Of a stretch of 14,956 nucleotides of DNA, positions 7,547 through 13,195 are shown in pieces. Source of the stretch: Acidaminococcus sp050873445 (GTDB lineage Bacteria > Bacillota > Negativicutes > Acidaminococcales > Acidaminococcaceae); assembly GCF_050873445.1 (NCBI RefSeq), contig NZ_JBNMIU010000052.1, positions 1 to 14,956 on the forward strand. The letters are read 5' to 3'. The number at the start of each line of letters is the position of its first letter. Position 1 is the stretch's first letter. A model generated the notes under the pieces. The model was not told the origin of the DNA, made no database searches, and saw only the letters and a program-made list of their open reading frames with translations. The position numbers and the translations under genes are program-made.

Positions 7547-7771
7547 TTACTGCAACCGGGCGATAACCACGTTGATTACAGCAAAAGCAATGCCCAGCAC
7601 CACCGTAAACCGGGACAGAGCTTCATCCATGTCGGTGGGTTTGCCGCCGAACAGGGTCTCACCGCCGCCCATGCCTGCAAAGCCAGAGCTCTTACCGGAT
7701 TGCAGCAGGATGGAAAGGCCCATCAGGATGCTCACAATCACATCAAGAACCATCAATATATCTAAAGCCAC
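7547..7771 (-). CDS. secG: Preprotein translocase subunit SecG
   Basis: SecG is the small accessory membrane subunit of the SecYEG export channel. The 74-residue protein has two membrane helices (about 3-23 and 53-72) joined by a loop with the family motif LLQSGKSSGFAGMGGGETLFGG. The start is taken as GTG at 7771, 7 bases after GGAGGG; an in-frame ATG at 7786 overlaps that ribosome site and is unlikely. It has its own promoter and a weak terminator before the esterase operon. The secG-est-rnr-smpB neighbourhood supports the call. Confidence 0.96.
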   Translation of the reverse strand: MALDILMVLDVIVSILMGLSILLQSGKSSGFAGMGGGETLFGGKPTDMDEALSRFTVVLGIAFAVINVVIARLQ

Positions 7772-7801
7772 AGGTATTCCCTCCATCTATCAGATTTTAT
7801 T

Positions 7802-7831
7802 ATTATAGACCATACAGAGGTATTTTGTCCA
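7802..7831 (-). promoter_or_regulatory. secG promoter
   Basis: TGGACA (7831-7826) and TATAAT (7807-7802) on the minus strand are 18 bases apart, about 30 bases upstream of the GTG start. Confidence 0.65.
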
Positions 7832-7988
7832 GAGTCTGCAAACCGTAGTATAATTCACGGTGGCCACGCAATGGTCGCCGTGTTTTCTTCCATTGTATAC
7901 CATACTTTCCACCAAATTTTTGCCGTTCGTTTGCCGTCTGCCGGTCCTGTGATGGATCACTTGCAATGAAAAATAAAATCGTTCGCAG
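7832..7988. other. Gene-free junction between core genome and prophage
   Basis: No coding signal is seen. It holds an imperfect hairpin (CACGGTGGCCA and TGGTCGCCGTG, 7857-7883) followed on the plus strand by TTTTCTT, possibly a terminator for a gene that no longer lies to the left. It also holds a direct repeat TTTGCCGT at 7919-7926 and 7930-7937, spaced one helical turn apart, which could be recombinase-binding DNA at a prophage end. No tRNA gene is present. The exact attachment site cannot be defined without the other end. Confidence 0.4.
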
Positions 7989-8657
7989 CTAAATGTTGAG
8001 GGTCGATTTTTTCACCTCTCGAATAATTTCATCTACTTTTTCCTGGCGATCCACATAGTACTTTTCCTCAGCTGCTTTCCTGGCCGCTATGGCATCCTCA
8101 ATGCGCTCGTAGTATCCCAGATGGATTTTTTGGCGATTTACCATTATGTAGGCAAAATATTTTTTTGCTCTTTTATTAAAACTTACACCAGTGTGACCGG
8201 TAGTGGAATTTTTATTGACCTTTTTCCCAATGTACTTGATGGTCAGCCTATGTTTATGGACCGCATCTAGGACCTCACGTCCAAATGCACGTACTGCTTT
8301 TTGTTTGTCGGTGGGATTGTCGACATGGTGGCACCCGCAAGATGTTGATAGCCCTCTATACAACTGCACCAAAAAGACATTTCTCACTCGCCCGCAGTCG
8401 CACTGACAACGGACTTTCCTGGTCTTATAGTCAGGCGGCTCCAGCACAGTCCAGTAACCATACCTATCTCCCACACGGACCGGTATCCGATGCTTGCTCT
8501 CTATCCGGAGAGCCTTGTAGGCTGCCACTGGATCCGGCTCATCGATGACCCAGTGACGGTTGCTGTCTTTATGGCCTTTAATGCGCCCTTTACGCAGCTG
8601 GACGTTGACGGCCGTCCTCGTAACACCCAGGAGCTGGGCAAGTTCGTCAGATGTCAT
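7989..8657 (-). CDS. AP2-domain DNA-binding phage protein
   Basis: A 222-residue protein with three parts: an N-terminal HTH-like segment (MTSDELAQLLGVTRTAVNVQ, 1-20), a middle Cys cluster (C84, C86, C88 and C107, C109) likely to bind zinc, and a C-terminal AP2 domain (about 154-201: TGHTGVSF, YFAYIMVNRQKIHLG, DAIAARKAAEEKY). AP2 domains in phages are DNA-binding modules, often attached to HNH homing endonucleases. No HNH nuclease motif is visible, so a regulator or a degenerate homing protein is more likely. The start overlaps the end of the upstream HTH gene by 11 bases and has no good ribosome site, so it is probably coupled. It is last in its operon, beside the chromosome. Confidence 0.8.
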   Translation of the reverse strand: MTSDELAQLLGVTRTAVNVQLRKGRIKGHKDSNRHWVIDEPDPVAAYKALRIESKHRIPVRVGDRYGYWTVLEPPDYKTRKVRCQCDCGRVRNVFLVQLYRGLSTSCGCHHVDNPTDKQKAVRAFGREVLDAVHKHRLTIKYIGKKVNKNSTTGHTGVSFNKRAKKYFAYIMVNRQKIHLGYYERIEDAIAARKAAEEKYYVDRQEKVDEIIREVKKSTLNI

Positions 8658-8832
8658 GGTCGTCGTCGGCCATCCTTTCCAGCTCCTTGATAATGAGCCT
8701 TTCTGCCCACTTGGGAGGGTTGTGCGTACCCCCCTCCCAGTCCTTGATTGTCCTGAGCCCTATCCCAAAGTGATCTGACATCGCTTGTTGTGTAAGCCCG
8801 GCTTTATGCCGTGCTTCTCTAATTGTGGTCAT
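8647..8832 (-). CDS. Cro/C1-type HTH regulator
   Basis: A 61-residue protein made almost wholly of one helix-turn-helix domain (GLTQQAMSDHFGIGLRTIKD, 12-31, then WEGGTHNPP). The start at 8832 is preferred: GGTGA lies about 7 bases upstream and this leaves a 14-base gap after the previous stop, whereas the upstream ATG at 8877 lies inside the previous gene. It is the second gene of an operon whose promoter contains a perfect 17-base palindrome, and it is the obvious candidate to bind it. The acidic protein gene precedes it and the AP2 gene overlaps its end. The arrangement resembles Aca regulators of anti-CRISPR operons; that is inference. Confidence 0.8.
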   Translation of the reverse strand: MTTIREARHKAGLTQQAMSDHFGIGLRTIKDWEGGTHNPPKWAERLIIKELERMADDDHDI

Positions 8833-8846
8833 TTCTTCTTCACCGT

Positions 8847-9227
8847 TTATTTCTCGTAAGTAGCTAGCTCTTTGCAAAGAGCATCAACTTCTTCGTTTGT
8901 GAGATCGTACTCTTTTTTCAGTTGGTCACGGTCAGCAGCGCTCCGACCGTTTCTTACATAGAGGTCAGCGGCCGCTTTTGCAATGACGTCATTGTTAACG
9001 TTTGCCCGGTCATCAACCGTATAGACAAGGTTGTACTCCGGGTCGGCATTATCTTTTGCATAATCTACCAGGTAGTCAACATTGTCAACCCTGTAGGCGT
9101 CCAACACTTCATTGTATTTTTCCTTTGCAAGACCATCTTCAAAAAAGTCTTCTGCAAAATCTTCTCCGGTGCTCACGCTGTACATGTTAATGTCCAGAAT
9201 CTTTTCTGCGTCATAAAATCTTGCCAT
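8847..9227 (-). CDS. Acidic phage protein of unknown function
   Basis: The 126-residue product starts MARFYDAEKILDINMY and has about 31 Asp/Glu against 15 Lys/Arg, so it is strongly acidic. No membrane segment, Cys cluster or known catalytic motif is seen, and I recognise no family. AGGAGG lies 9 bases before the ATG, the best ribosome site of this block, and the promoter at 9283-9311 is near consensus, so high early expression is expected. The next gene encodes a small HTH regulator. A small acidic protein made strongly and followed by an HTH gene in a prophage accessory region is the usual look of an anti-CRISPR or other anti-defence locus, but nothing in the sequence proves this. Confidence 0.75.
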   Translation of the reverse strand: MARFYDAEKILDINMYSVSTGEDFAEDFFEDGLAKEKYNEVLDAYRVDNVDYLVDYAKDNADPEYNLVYTVDDRANVNNDVIAKAAADLYVRNGRSAADRDQLKKEYDLTNEEVDALCKELATYEK

Positions 9228-9278
9228 TTTTCATTTCCTCCTTGTTTCTCCGGGGTTCCTTCCTCCCCCCTTGCTTGA

Positions 9279-9503
9279 TTATATTATAGTGCGAATTTCG
9301 CACTTTGTCAACAGGGATTTAGGATTTTTTTCTTCCGGCCCATAAAGCCGTTCCATCCCCGCTTTGGTCACCAGCCAGATCCGGCCGGCTTTCCGTGCTT
9401 CCTCTTCGGTGAATCGGGGCAGGGCTCCTTTATACCCCGTGCAGGACTGCTGGACGGTTCTGGCGTTAAGCCCCCATTTCTCGGCAGCCTCTGCTGCCGT
9501 CAT
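9279..9503 (-). CDS. Small HTH (excisionase-like) protein
   Basis: A 74-residue protein opening MTAAEAAEKWGLNARTVQQS, a winged-HTH/excisionase-type recognition segment, followed by ARKAGRIWLVTKAGMERLYG, the usual wing and end of such domains. I chose the ATG at 9503, which overlaps the stop of the upstream gene as TAATG with AGAGG just before it; an ATG at 9542 would add 13 residues and has a poorly spaced ribosome site. Its last codons contain the promoter and operator of the next operon. It may be a regulator or a directionality factor for a recombinase; the sequence does not decide. Confidence 0.65.
   Translation of the reverse strand: MTAAEAAEKWGLNARTVQQSCTGYKGALPRFTEEEARKAGRIWLVTKAGMERLYGPEEKNPKSLLTKCEIRTII
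9283..9311 (-). promoter_or_regulatory. Consensus promoter with perfect 17-base palindromic operator
   Basis: On the minus strand TTGACA (9311-9306), a 17-base spacer and TATAAT (9288-9283) form a consensus sigma-A promoter. AGTGCGAAATTCGCACT (9304-9288), a perfect palindrome, fills the spacer and touches the -10 element. A bound repressor would block RNA polymerase. The whole element lies inside the last codons of the upstream HTH gene (9279-9503). Confidence 0.85.
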
Positions 9504-9646
9504 TACCTCTTCCAAAGCACACCGATCATTTCCTTTGCCCATAGCACCACCACACCTCCTGTAATAGCTGCTTTCACCATTTCTTTGTCCCAGTTTAAAA
9601 TACACACCAGGAAAATCACTGCCACTGTCCACAACAAGTATCTCAT
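9503..9646 (-). CDS. Small membrane protein, unrecognised
   Basis: A 47-residue protein, MRYLLWTVAVIFLVCILNWD at the N-terminus, with one clear membrane helix (3-18) and a second hydrophobic stretch (about 26-44), ending WKR. GAGGAG lies about 9 bases upstream of the ATG at 9646. The stop overlaps the start of the HTH gene as TAATG, so both are read from the promoter at 9860-9888. The size and the two hydrophobic segments would fit a superinfection-exclusion or small holin-like protein, but there is no specific evidence. Confidence 0.6.
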   Translation of the reverse strand: MRYLLWTVAVIFLVCILNWDKEMVKAAITGGVVVLWAKEMIGVLWKR

Positions 9647-9683
9647 TGCTATACGCTCCTCTCTATGATAAAATGGGAGCAGG

Positions 9684-9699
9684 TGGGGCTGTTGCCCCA
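9684..9699 (-). terminator. Hairpin between two membrane microprotein genes
   Basis: TGGGGC and GCCCCA flank a 4-base loop. On the minus strand a TTTT run follows only about 14 bases later, so this may be a weak terminator or an mRNA processing or stability structure. Confidence 0.3.
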
Positions 9700-9713
9700 A
9701 CCCGCTTGCCTTG

Positions 9714-9836
9714 TTAGCGTTTTTCCTTTGGCTGGGTTTTACGCTTTCGAGGCTTTTTCTTTTTCCGGTGGTTGTACCAGAAGAAGAAAATCTGAATCAG
9801 GATTCCGATTATCCACTTCCAATCTTCCTTATCCAA
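9714..9836 (-). CDS. 40-residue membrane microprotein with basic tail
   Basis: The frame starts at TTG (9836-9834), five bases after a full ribosome-binding sequence, AAGGAGGTGAT. The peptide begins MDKEDWKWIIGILIQIFFFW, giving one membrane helix (about 6-21), then a 20-residue tail with 11 Lys/Arg. A near-consensus promoter lies just upstream. The strength of the expression signals and the amphipathic make-up argue that this is a true gene. A single helix with a long cytoplasmic basic tail recalls small toxins or membrane-active phage peptides; no homologue is recognised. Confidence 0.65.
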   Translation of the reverse strand: MDKEDWKWIIGILIQIFFFWYNHRKKKKPRKRKTQPKEKR

Positions 9837-9859
9837 TGGTATCACCTCCTTACAATTAT

Positions 9860-9888
9860 ATTATACTCGTTTAACCGTGTATTGTCAA
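9860..9888 (-). promoter_or_regulatory. Leftward prophage promoter
   Basis: TTGACA (9888-9883) and TATAAT (9865-9860) on the minus strand are exactly 17 bases apart, directly upstream of the 40-residue microprotein gene. Confidence 0.85.
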
Positions 9889-9911
9889 GGATTTTTTATA
9901 ATAAAATATGC

Positions 9912-9953
9912 TTGACTTACGTAGCCCAAAAATATATAATAATTCCGGGCTAC
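9912..9953 (+). promoter_or_regulatory. Rightward promoter with inverted-repeat operator
   Basis: TTGACT (9912-9917) and TATAAT (9935-9940) are 17 bases apart. GTAGCCC (9921-9927) and GGGCTAC (9947-9953) form an inverted repeat around the -10 element and likely start site, a good position for repression. The ribbon-helix-helix gene begins 18 bases later, so autoregulation is likely. The -35 elements of this and the leftward promoter are divergent and 23 bases apart. Confidence 0.75.
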
Positions 9954-9971
9954 AGAAAGAGAGGTGATTAC

Positions 9972-10151
9972 ATGAGCCCTAAAATAGGTAGACCAACTGA
10001 TAATCCCAAGTCAAAACCGATTCATGTACGATTGGATTTTGAATGCGAACGAATTTTAGAAGCGTATTGTTTGCAGGAAAACATACCACGCGCAGAAGGT
10101 ATTCGTAGAGGAATAAAAAAGTTGGGAACAGACATAAAAAAAATAAGATAA
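9972..10151 (+). CDS. Ribbon-helix-helix DNA-binding protein
   Basis: A 59-residue basic protein with the Arc/MetJ/CopG pattern: a short strand (KPIHVRLD, 15-22), helix A (ECERILEAYCLQENI) and helix B (RAEGIRRGIKKL), the order seen in small RHH repressors. Such proteins bind as dimers to inverted repeats, and one lies across the -10 region of its own promoter. AGAGAGGTGAT is about 4 bases upstream of the ATG. No toxin gene is next to it; the following gene encodes a Rha regulator after a terminator. It probably controls this promoter and perhaps the divergent one. Confidence 0.8.
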   Translation: MSPKIGRPTDNPKSKPIHVRLDFECERILEAYCLQENIPRAEGIRRGIKKLGTDIKKIR

Positions 10152-10183
10152 CCACCTTCCCTGGAAAAGATAGTGGTTATCTT
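10137..10183 (-). terminator. Leftward terminator
   Basis: AAGATAACCAC (10145-10155) and GTGGTTATCTT (10173-10183) form an 11-bp stem followed on the minus strand by A and eight T. It would stop leftward late transcription before the early promoters and overlaps the stop codon of the RHH gene. Confidence 0.65.
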
Positions 10184-10194
10184 ATCAATCACTG

Positions 10195-10239
10195 AGACTA
10201 CGTCTCGTGAAATATTATATCATAGGACGTAGTCTTTTT
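10195..10239 (+). terminator. Rightward terminator or attenuator before the Rha gene
   Basis: AGACTACGTC (10195-10204) and GACGTAGTCT (10226-10235) form a perfect 10-bp stem followed by TTTTC. It lies between the RHH gene and the Rha-like gene and could limit read-through. Confidence 0.65.
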
Positions 10240-10262
10240 CAAAAGAAGGGAAAAGACTAATC

Positions 10263-11117
10263 ATGAATAATTCACAAGCGTTAACCCTAGATAGCCGTGA
10301 GGTAGCAAAAATGTTGCCCAAACGGCATGACCATTTAATGCGGGACATCTCCACTTATATGCAGTATCTTAACGCCCCCAAAATTGGGGCGGTTGATTTC
10401 TTCCAAGAATCTACCTATAAAGATTCAAAGGGAGAAGTCAGAAAATGTTACCTTATCACGAAGAAGGGCTGTGAATTCATCGCCCATAAGATGACTGGGA
10501 AGAAAGGTGCTCTGTTCACGGCCACGTATATCAATCGCTTCCATGAAATGGAAGCAGCATTGAAGAAGCCGATGCCTGTACCCCAGACCACGCAATTGAA
10601 ACGGCTCACTTGGCATGGAAGCTTCGTCATGACTTCTACCCAGCTCCAGGAGCTGACCGGAGTCAACCGTTCGGTGCTGAAGGCAAGGGCAGATTCAGAA
10701 GGATTAAGATACTTTTTCTTAGTCACTGAAGAAGTTAAAGCTTTTATAGAGCAGAATCATCTCCCAAAATGCATTTACCGGATAATCGTTTACCCACAGG
10801 AGACTGTCCTCCATCTTCTCAAGCTGACAGGGCTTTATAAAACATTGAAGCCCCGGTTCGATGAGTACTTCCTTCTTAACGACTGGGCAGCCCTTCCCGT
10901 TGAGCACAATGTGAGCTGTGATTCTCCTGCCATCCGGGCATCAGTGGAGTTTTTAAGTGAGAAAAGCCTCACGATGAATGGGATTTTAAAGCAGCTGCCG
11001 GATTACAAAAGGAAGCCTTCCGAGCATGAGGCTGTCATTAATCTCGCTCAAGAGATAGGCGTTTCCATTTTTTCTGAACTTTGTAAGCTGAAAGAAAAAG
11101 TCCACAGTCTCAAGTAA
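10263..11117 (+). CDS. Rha-family phage regulatory protein
   Basis: The N-terminal part (about 5-100) is a Rha domain: LTLDSREVAKMLPKRHDHLMRDI, DFFQESTYKDSKGEVRKCYLITKKGCEFI and ATYINRFHEMEAAL match the pattern in phage Rha proteins, which interfere with infection in hosts lacking IHF and in temperate phages act as regulators or antirepressors. The remaining 180 residues hold a possible further HTH (MTSTQLQELTGVNRSVLKAR, about 122-141) and a C-terminal helical region. Length is 284 residues. The ribosome site (AAGGGA) is weak and far from the ATG at 10263. No clear promoter of its own is seen; it may depend on read-through past the hairpin at 10195-10235. Its direction is opposite to the lysis genes. 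Confidence 0.85.
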   Translation: MNNSQALTLDSREVAKMLPKRHDHLMRDISTYMQYLNAPKIGAVDFFQESTYKDSKGEVRKCYLITKKGCEFIAHKMTGKKGALFTATYINRFHEMEAALKKPMPVPQTTQLKRLTWHGSFVMTSTQLQELTGVNRSVLKARADSEGLRYFFLVTEEVKAFIEQNHLPKCIYRIIVYPQETVLHLLKLTGLYKTLKPRFDEYFLLNDWAALPVEHNVSCDSPAIRASVEFLSEKSLTMNGILKQLPDYKRKPSEHEAVINLAQEIGVSIFSELCKLKEKVHSLK

Positions 11118-11121
11118 TAAA

Positions 11122-11162
11122 AAAGCCCGTAAAGCCAGATATTTTCTGGCTCTACGGGCTTT
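11122..11162. terminator. Bidirectional terminator between Rha and lysis genes
   Basis: The arms at 11122-11139 and 11145-11162 pair at 17 of 18 positions, with T-runs on both strands. It ends both the rightward Rha gene and the leftward lysis operon. Confidence 0.9.
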
Positions 11163-11167
11163 TCTAT

Positions 11168-11467
11168 TTATTCAGCTTTTGATGCTTCAGACGGTTCCGC
11201 CGTGCTTCCGGCCAGGACCACCTTCATCATATACAGACCTACTTTGATGATCAGCGGCAGGACCACGCTGTCACGGACTTTACACCATCCGGTTTCTGCA
11301 GCAGCTTGCTCCTGGATTTTACCCACAAAGGTATTCGCCAGCTCTTCAATGATGGGAAAACCGTCAGAAGTCAGGCTGGATACCAGCTGATCCTTCAGAC
11401 CAGCGACCACGCCGTCAAGGTTCATCGCATCCTCCATGCTGTCTCTAAAATCAGTCCATTTGCTCAT
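11168..11467 (-). CDS. Small protein at the end of the lysis operon, unrecognised
   Basis: A 99-residue protein with a hydrophobic stretch at 67-86 (SVVLPLIIKVGLYMMKVVLA) and an otherwise polar, helical N-terminal region (KWTDFRDSMEDAMN). AGGAGG lies about 8 bases before the ATG. It is the last gene of the leftward lysis operon, 10 bases after the lysozyme gene, just before the terminator. Its place and single hydrophobic segment suggest a membrane-linked lysis helper, but no family is recognised. Confidence 0.7.
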   Translation of the reverse strand: MSKWTDFRDSMEDAMNLDGVVAGLKDQLVSSLTSDGFPIIEELANTFVGKIQEQAAAETGWCKVRDSVVLPLIIKVGLYMMKVVLAGSTAEPSEASKAE

Positions 11468-11477
11468 AATGATCCTC

Positions 11478-12056
11478 CTAATTTAAATCAAGATACCACT
11501 CATTCAAATCTACGTTAACTCCCCCGATATTCTGGCTGTCGCTGTACTGCCACCCGGCCAGTACATTGTCAGGATAGTCGTCCTTGAAATCACAGCGCTT
11601 GCTGTACTGTGCCACCCAGTATGGCACGTAGTCGCCCAGGGCAGACACATCGATAGCGTCTTCCAGGTTGGAAAGGCTGGCATAGATCCCGCAAGGGATG
11701 CCGGCGGCGTTGATCGCATTCACAAATGCGGAGCACACTCCCGTTGGATCATCTGCGTTCAGGCACTCCGGGGACTCAAAATCAAACCACACGCCCATGG
11801 GCGGGATGCGTTTGCCCAAAAGATAGAGCACTTCATTGGCTTCTGCTGCCGCTTCTTCCGGTGTAGACGCATGGCTGAAGCAGTATACGCCCCATTTCAG
11901 TCCACGCTTTTCCGCTTCCGCCACATGGCCCCACCAGGTTTCTTCAATCTCAACACCTTCGGTGATCTTGACAATCACACCACGGACTCCGGCCTGTTTA
12001 ACCAGATCATAGTCAATGTCTTTCTGCCAGTAACTGACATCAATTACCTTTACCAC
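11478..12056 (-). CDS. GH25 family endolysin (lysozyme)
   Basis: A glycoside hydrolase 25 muramidase that cleaves the MurNAc-GlcNAc bonds of peptidoglycan at the end of infection. The 192-residue protein is a single catalytic domain without a cell-wall-binding module: IDVSYWQ (5-11, with D6), GVRGVIVKITEG (23-34), the catalytic WFDFE (90-94, D92 and E94), WQYS (169-172) and VDLNEW (182-187, D183). The start is GTG at 12056, with AAGGAGGTG about 7 bases upstream, overlapping the stop of the holin-like gene as TAGTG. There is no signal peptide, so it needs a holin for release. Confidence 0.95.
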   Translation of the reverse strand: MVKVIDVSYWQKDIDYDLVKQAGVRGVIVKITEGVEIEETWWGHVAEAEKRGLKWGVYCFSHASTPEEAAAEANEVLYLLGKRIPPMGVWFDFESPECLNADDPTGVCSAFVNAINAAGIPCGIYASLSNLEDAIDVSALGDYVPYWVAQYSKRCDFKDDYPDNVLAGWQYSDSQNIGGVNVDLNEWYLDLN

Positions 12057-12229
12057 TATTTTTCACCTCCTTTCCCCGTTTTGACAGTCCCGCCGATATA
12101 CCCCAGCAGGCCGGTCACAATGCTCATAGCCAGGTTATCCAGGCCATAAAAAATAGCCACTATCAGACTGGCTGACAGGGCTATGATGACCAGGATGTTT
12201 TCCAGGTCGATTTTCTCAAATTCAAACAT
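12056..12229 (-). CDS. Holin-like small membrane protein
   Basis: A 57-residue protein, MFEFEKIDLENILVIIALSA at the start, with one strong membrane helix (12-30), a second weakly hydrophobic segment (35-46) and a charged tail ending KTGKGGEK. GGGAGG lies about 9 bases upstream. It overlaps the previous gene as TGATG and the lysozyme gene as TAGTG, so all three are translationally coupled. Size, topology and position directly before the endolysin fit a holin; the sequence alone does not place it in a named holin family. Confidence 0.75.
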   Translation of the reverse strand: MFEFEKIDLENILVIIALSASLIVAIFYGLDNLAMSIVTGLLGYIGGTVKTGKGGEK

Positions 12230-12570
12230 CAGTCGTTCCTCCCTTGCGGTACAGCGTGTGGGAGAGTCGTAAACTGCAGATATGTCTGTGTCACGATGTC
12301 GTTTCCTCCCAGGCCGTGATAGGCCAGGTACATTTTATTGACTGCTTCTGCTTTATGATGCGGCACCCAGCCAATCGACAGGTAGTGATCCATCACATCG
12401 ATTAAGCGGTCCCGGAGCATTGCGACGACTCCATCCACCAGCGCTTCGTGTTTTCTGGCCCTTTCAAGGCGTTCCGCTTCTCCAGCAGCCTGGAGCGCCT
12501 TGAACTTCCAAATCAGCACCCCGCTCAGGATTGAGGACAGGCTTGGCAAAAAGATTGATACCCAGTCCAT
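12229..12570 (-). CDS. Membrane-anchored lysis-cassette protein
   Basis: A 113-residue protein with an N-terminal membrane anchor (3-22, IFLPSLSSILSGVLIWKFKA), a charged helical stretch (24-60, coiled-coil-like) and a conserved-looking end (LRDRLIDVMDHYL, NKMYLAYHGLGGNDIV). The LLRDR...YHxLGGN pattern is familiar from a small protein found beside holins and endolysins in phages of Clostridia and related Bacillota. Its exact function is not known to me; it may be a second holin or a regulator of lysis. AGAAGG lies about 9 bases upstream of the ATG. Confidence 0.75.
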   Translation of the reverse strand: MDWVSIFLPSLSSILSGVLIWKFKALQAAGEAERLERARKHEALVDGVVAMLRDRLIDVMDHYLSIGWVPHHKAEAVNKMYLAYHGLGGNDIVTQTYLQFTTLPHAVPQGRND

Positions 12571-12573
12571 GGA

Positions 12574-12714
12574 TCAGCCTTCTTTCTTGGAGTCATCCCC
12601 CTCTGCAGCAGACTCACTTTGATGGTTGATACAGGTGGTATTCGGGCAGTCCCCTTTATCGTCCAGGGCCGTGCCACAGTACGTGCAGCGCTTTTTCAGT
12701 TTAAAAAATGCCAT
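12574..12714 (-). CDS. Small zinc-ribbon protein
   Basis: A 46-residue protein with C10-x2-C13 and C23-x4-C28, a likely zinc-binding ribbon, after a basic start (MAFFKLKKRCTYCG) and before an acidic, Ser-rich tail. The ATG at 12714 has GAGGAGG 9 bases upstream, lying in the last codons of the previous gene. Its stop falls 3 bases before the next start. Function unknown; tiny zinc-ribbon proteins occur in tail and lysis regions of Bacillota phages. Confidence 0.7.
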   Translation of the reverse strand: MAFFKLKKRCTYCGTALDDKGDCPNTTCINHQSESAAEGDDSKKEG

Positions 12715-12715
12715 T

Positions 12716-13156
12716 TTAACCAACCTCCTCTACAGCAGCTTTATAAGCTTCAGCAAATTCTTTATACTCTGCCTGGATACTTGCCACTGCATCCGCATTC
12801 CCGGACAGCTGTGCGGCCTGCAGGCTGTCCAGCAGTTCTGCTCTTCCGCTTTCGTACTCTGTTTTCAGAGCCGTCTTTTGGGCTGCTTTCTTCTCTTCAT
12901 CGGTGGGTTCAGGCGCTACATAAGCGATGGGCTTTCCATCAGTCCCTCTGATCATACCGGACAGGTAGGCATTATAATCCGCAGCCGTGATAGGCTCGAT
13001 GATAGCGGCATCAGTAAAGAGTTCTTGCGCCTGCGTTTTGAGATCTGCCAGCTTGTCGGCATCCTTTGCCGGGTCAAAGTCGCAGATCAGGGAGCCCACA
13101 CGTTTGCCGTTATTATCAAAGCCGGCAATGTAATAGGCAACGTTAGTATTACTCAT
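12716..13156 (-). CDS. Probable tail-fibre-associated or assembly protein
   Basis: A 146-residue protein with an N-terminal beta-rich part (YYIAGFDNNGKRVGSLICDF, 8-27), a middle section with GTDGKPIAYVAPEPTDEE (71-88), and a C-terminal helical, Ala/Glu/Lys-rich coiled coil to the end. The layout resembles the small tail-fibre assembly or chaperone proteins encoded directly after phage tail fibres, and its position at the head of the lysis region fits. The recombinase gene begins 40 bases upstream on the other strand. AAGGAGAG lies about 7 bases before the ATG. The call rests on layout and position, not on a recognised signature. Confidence 0.5.
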   Translation of the reverse strand: MSNTNVAYYIAGFDNNGKRVGSLICDFDPAKDADKLADLKTQAQELFTDAAIIEPITAADYNAYLSGMIRGTDGKPIAYVAPEPTDEEKKAAQKTALKTEYESGRAELLDSLQAAQLSGNADAVASIQAEYKEFAEAYKAAVEEVG

Positions 13157-13195
13157 GATAATCTCTCCTTATATAATAGATTGGAGTTGATACAA

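Noticed and set aside
7857..7883. tRNA or tmRNA fragment as prophage attachment site
   Set aside because: The hairpin does not continue into cloverleaf arms and no T-loop sequence or CCA end is present.
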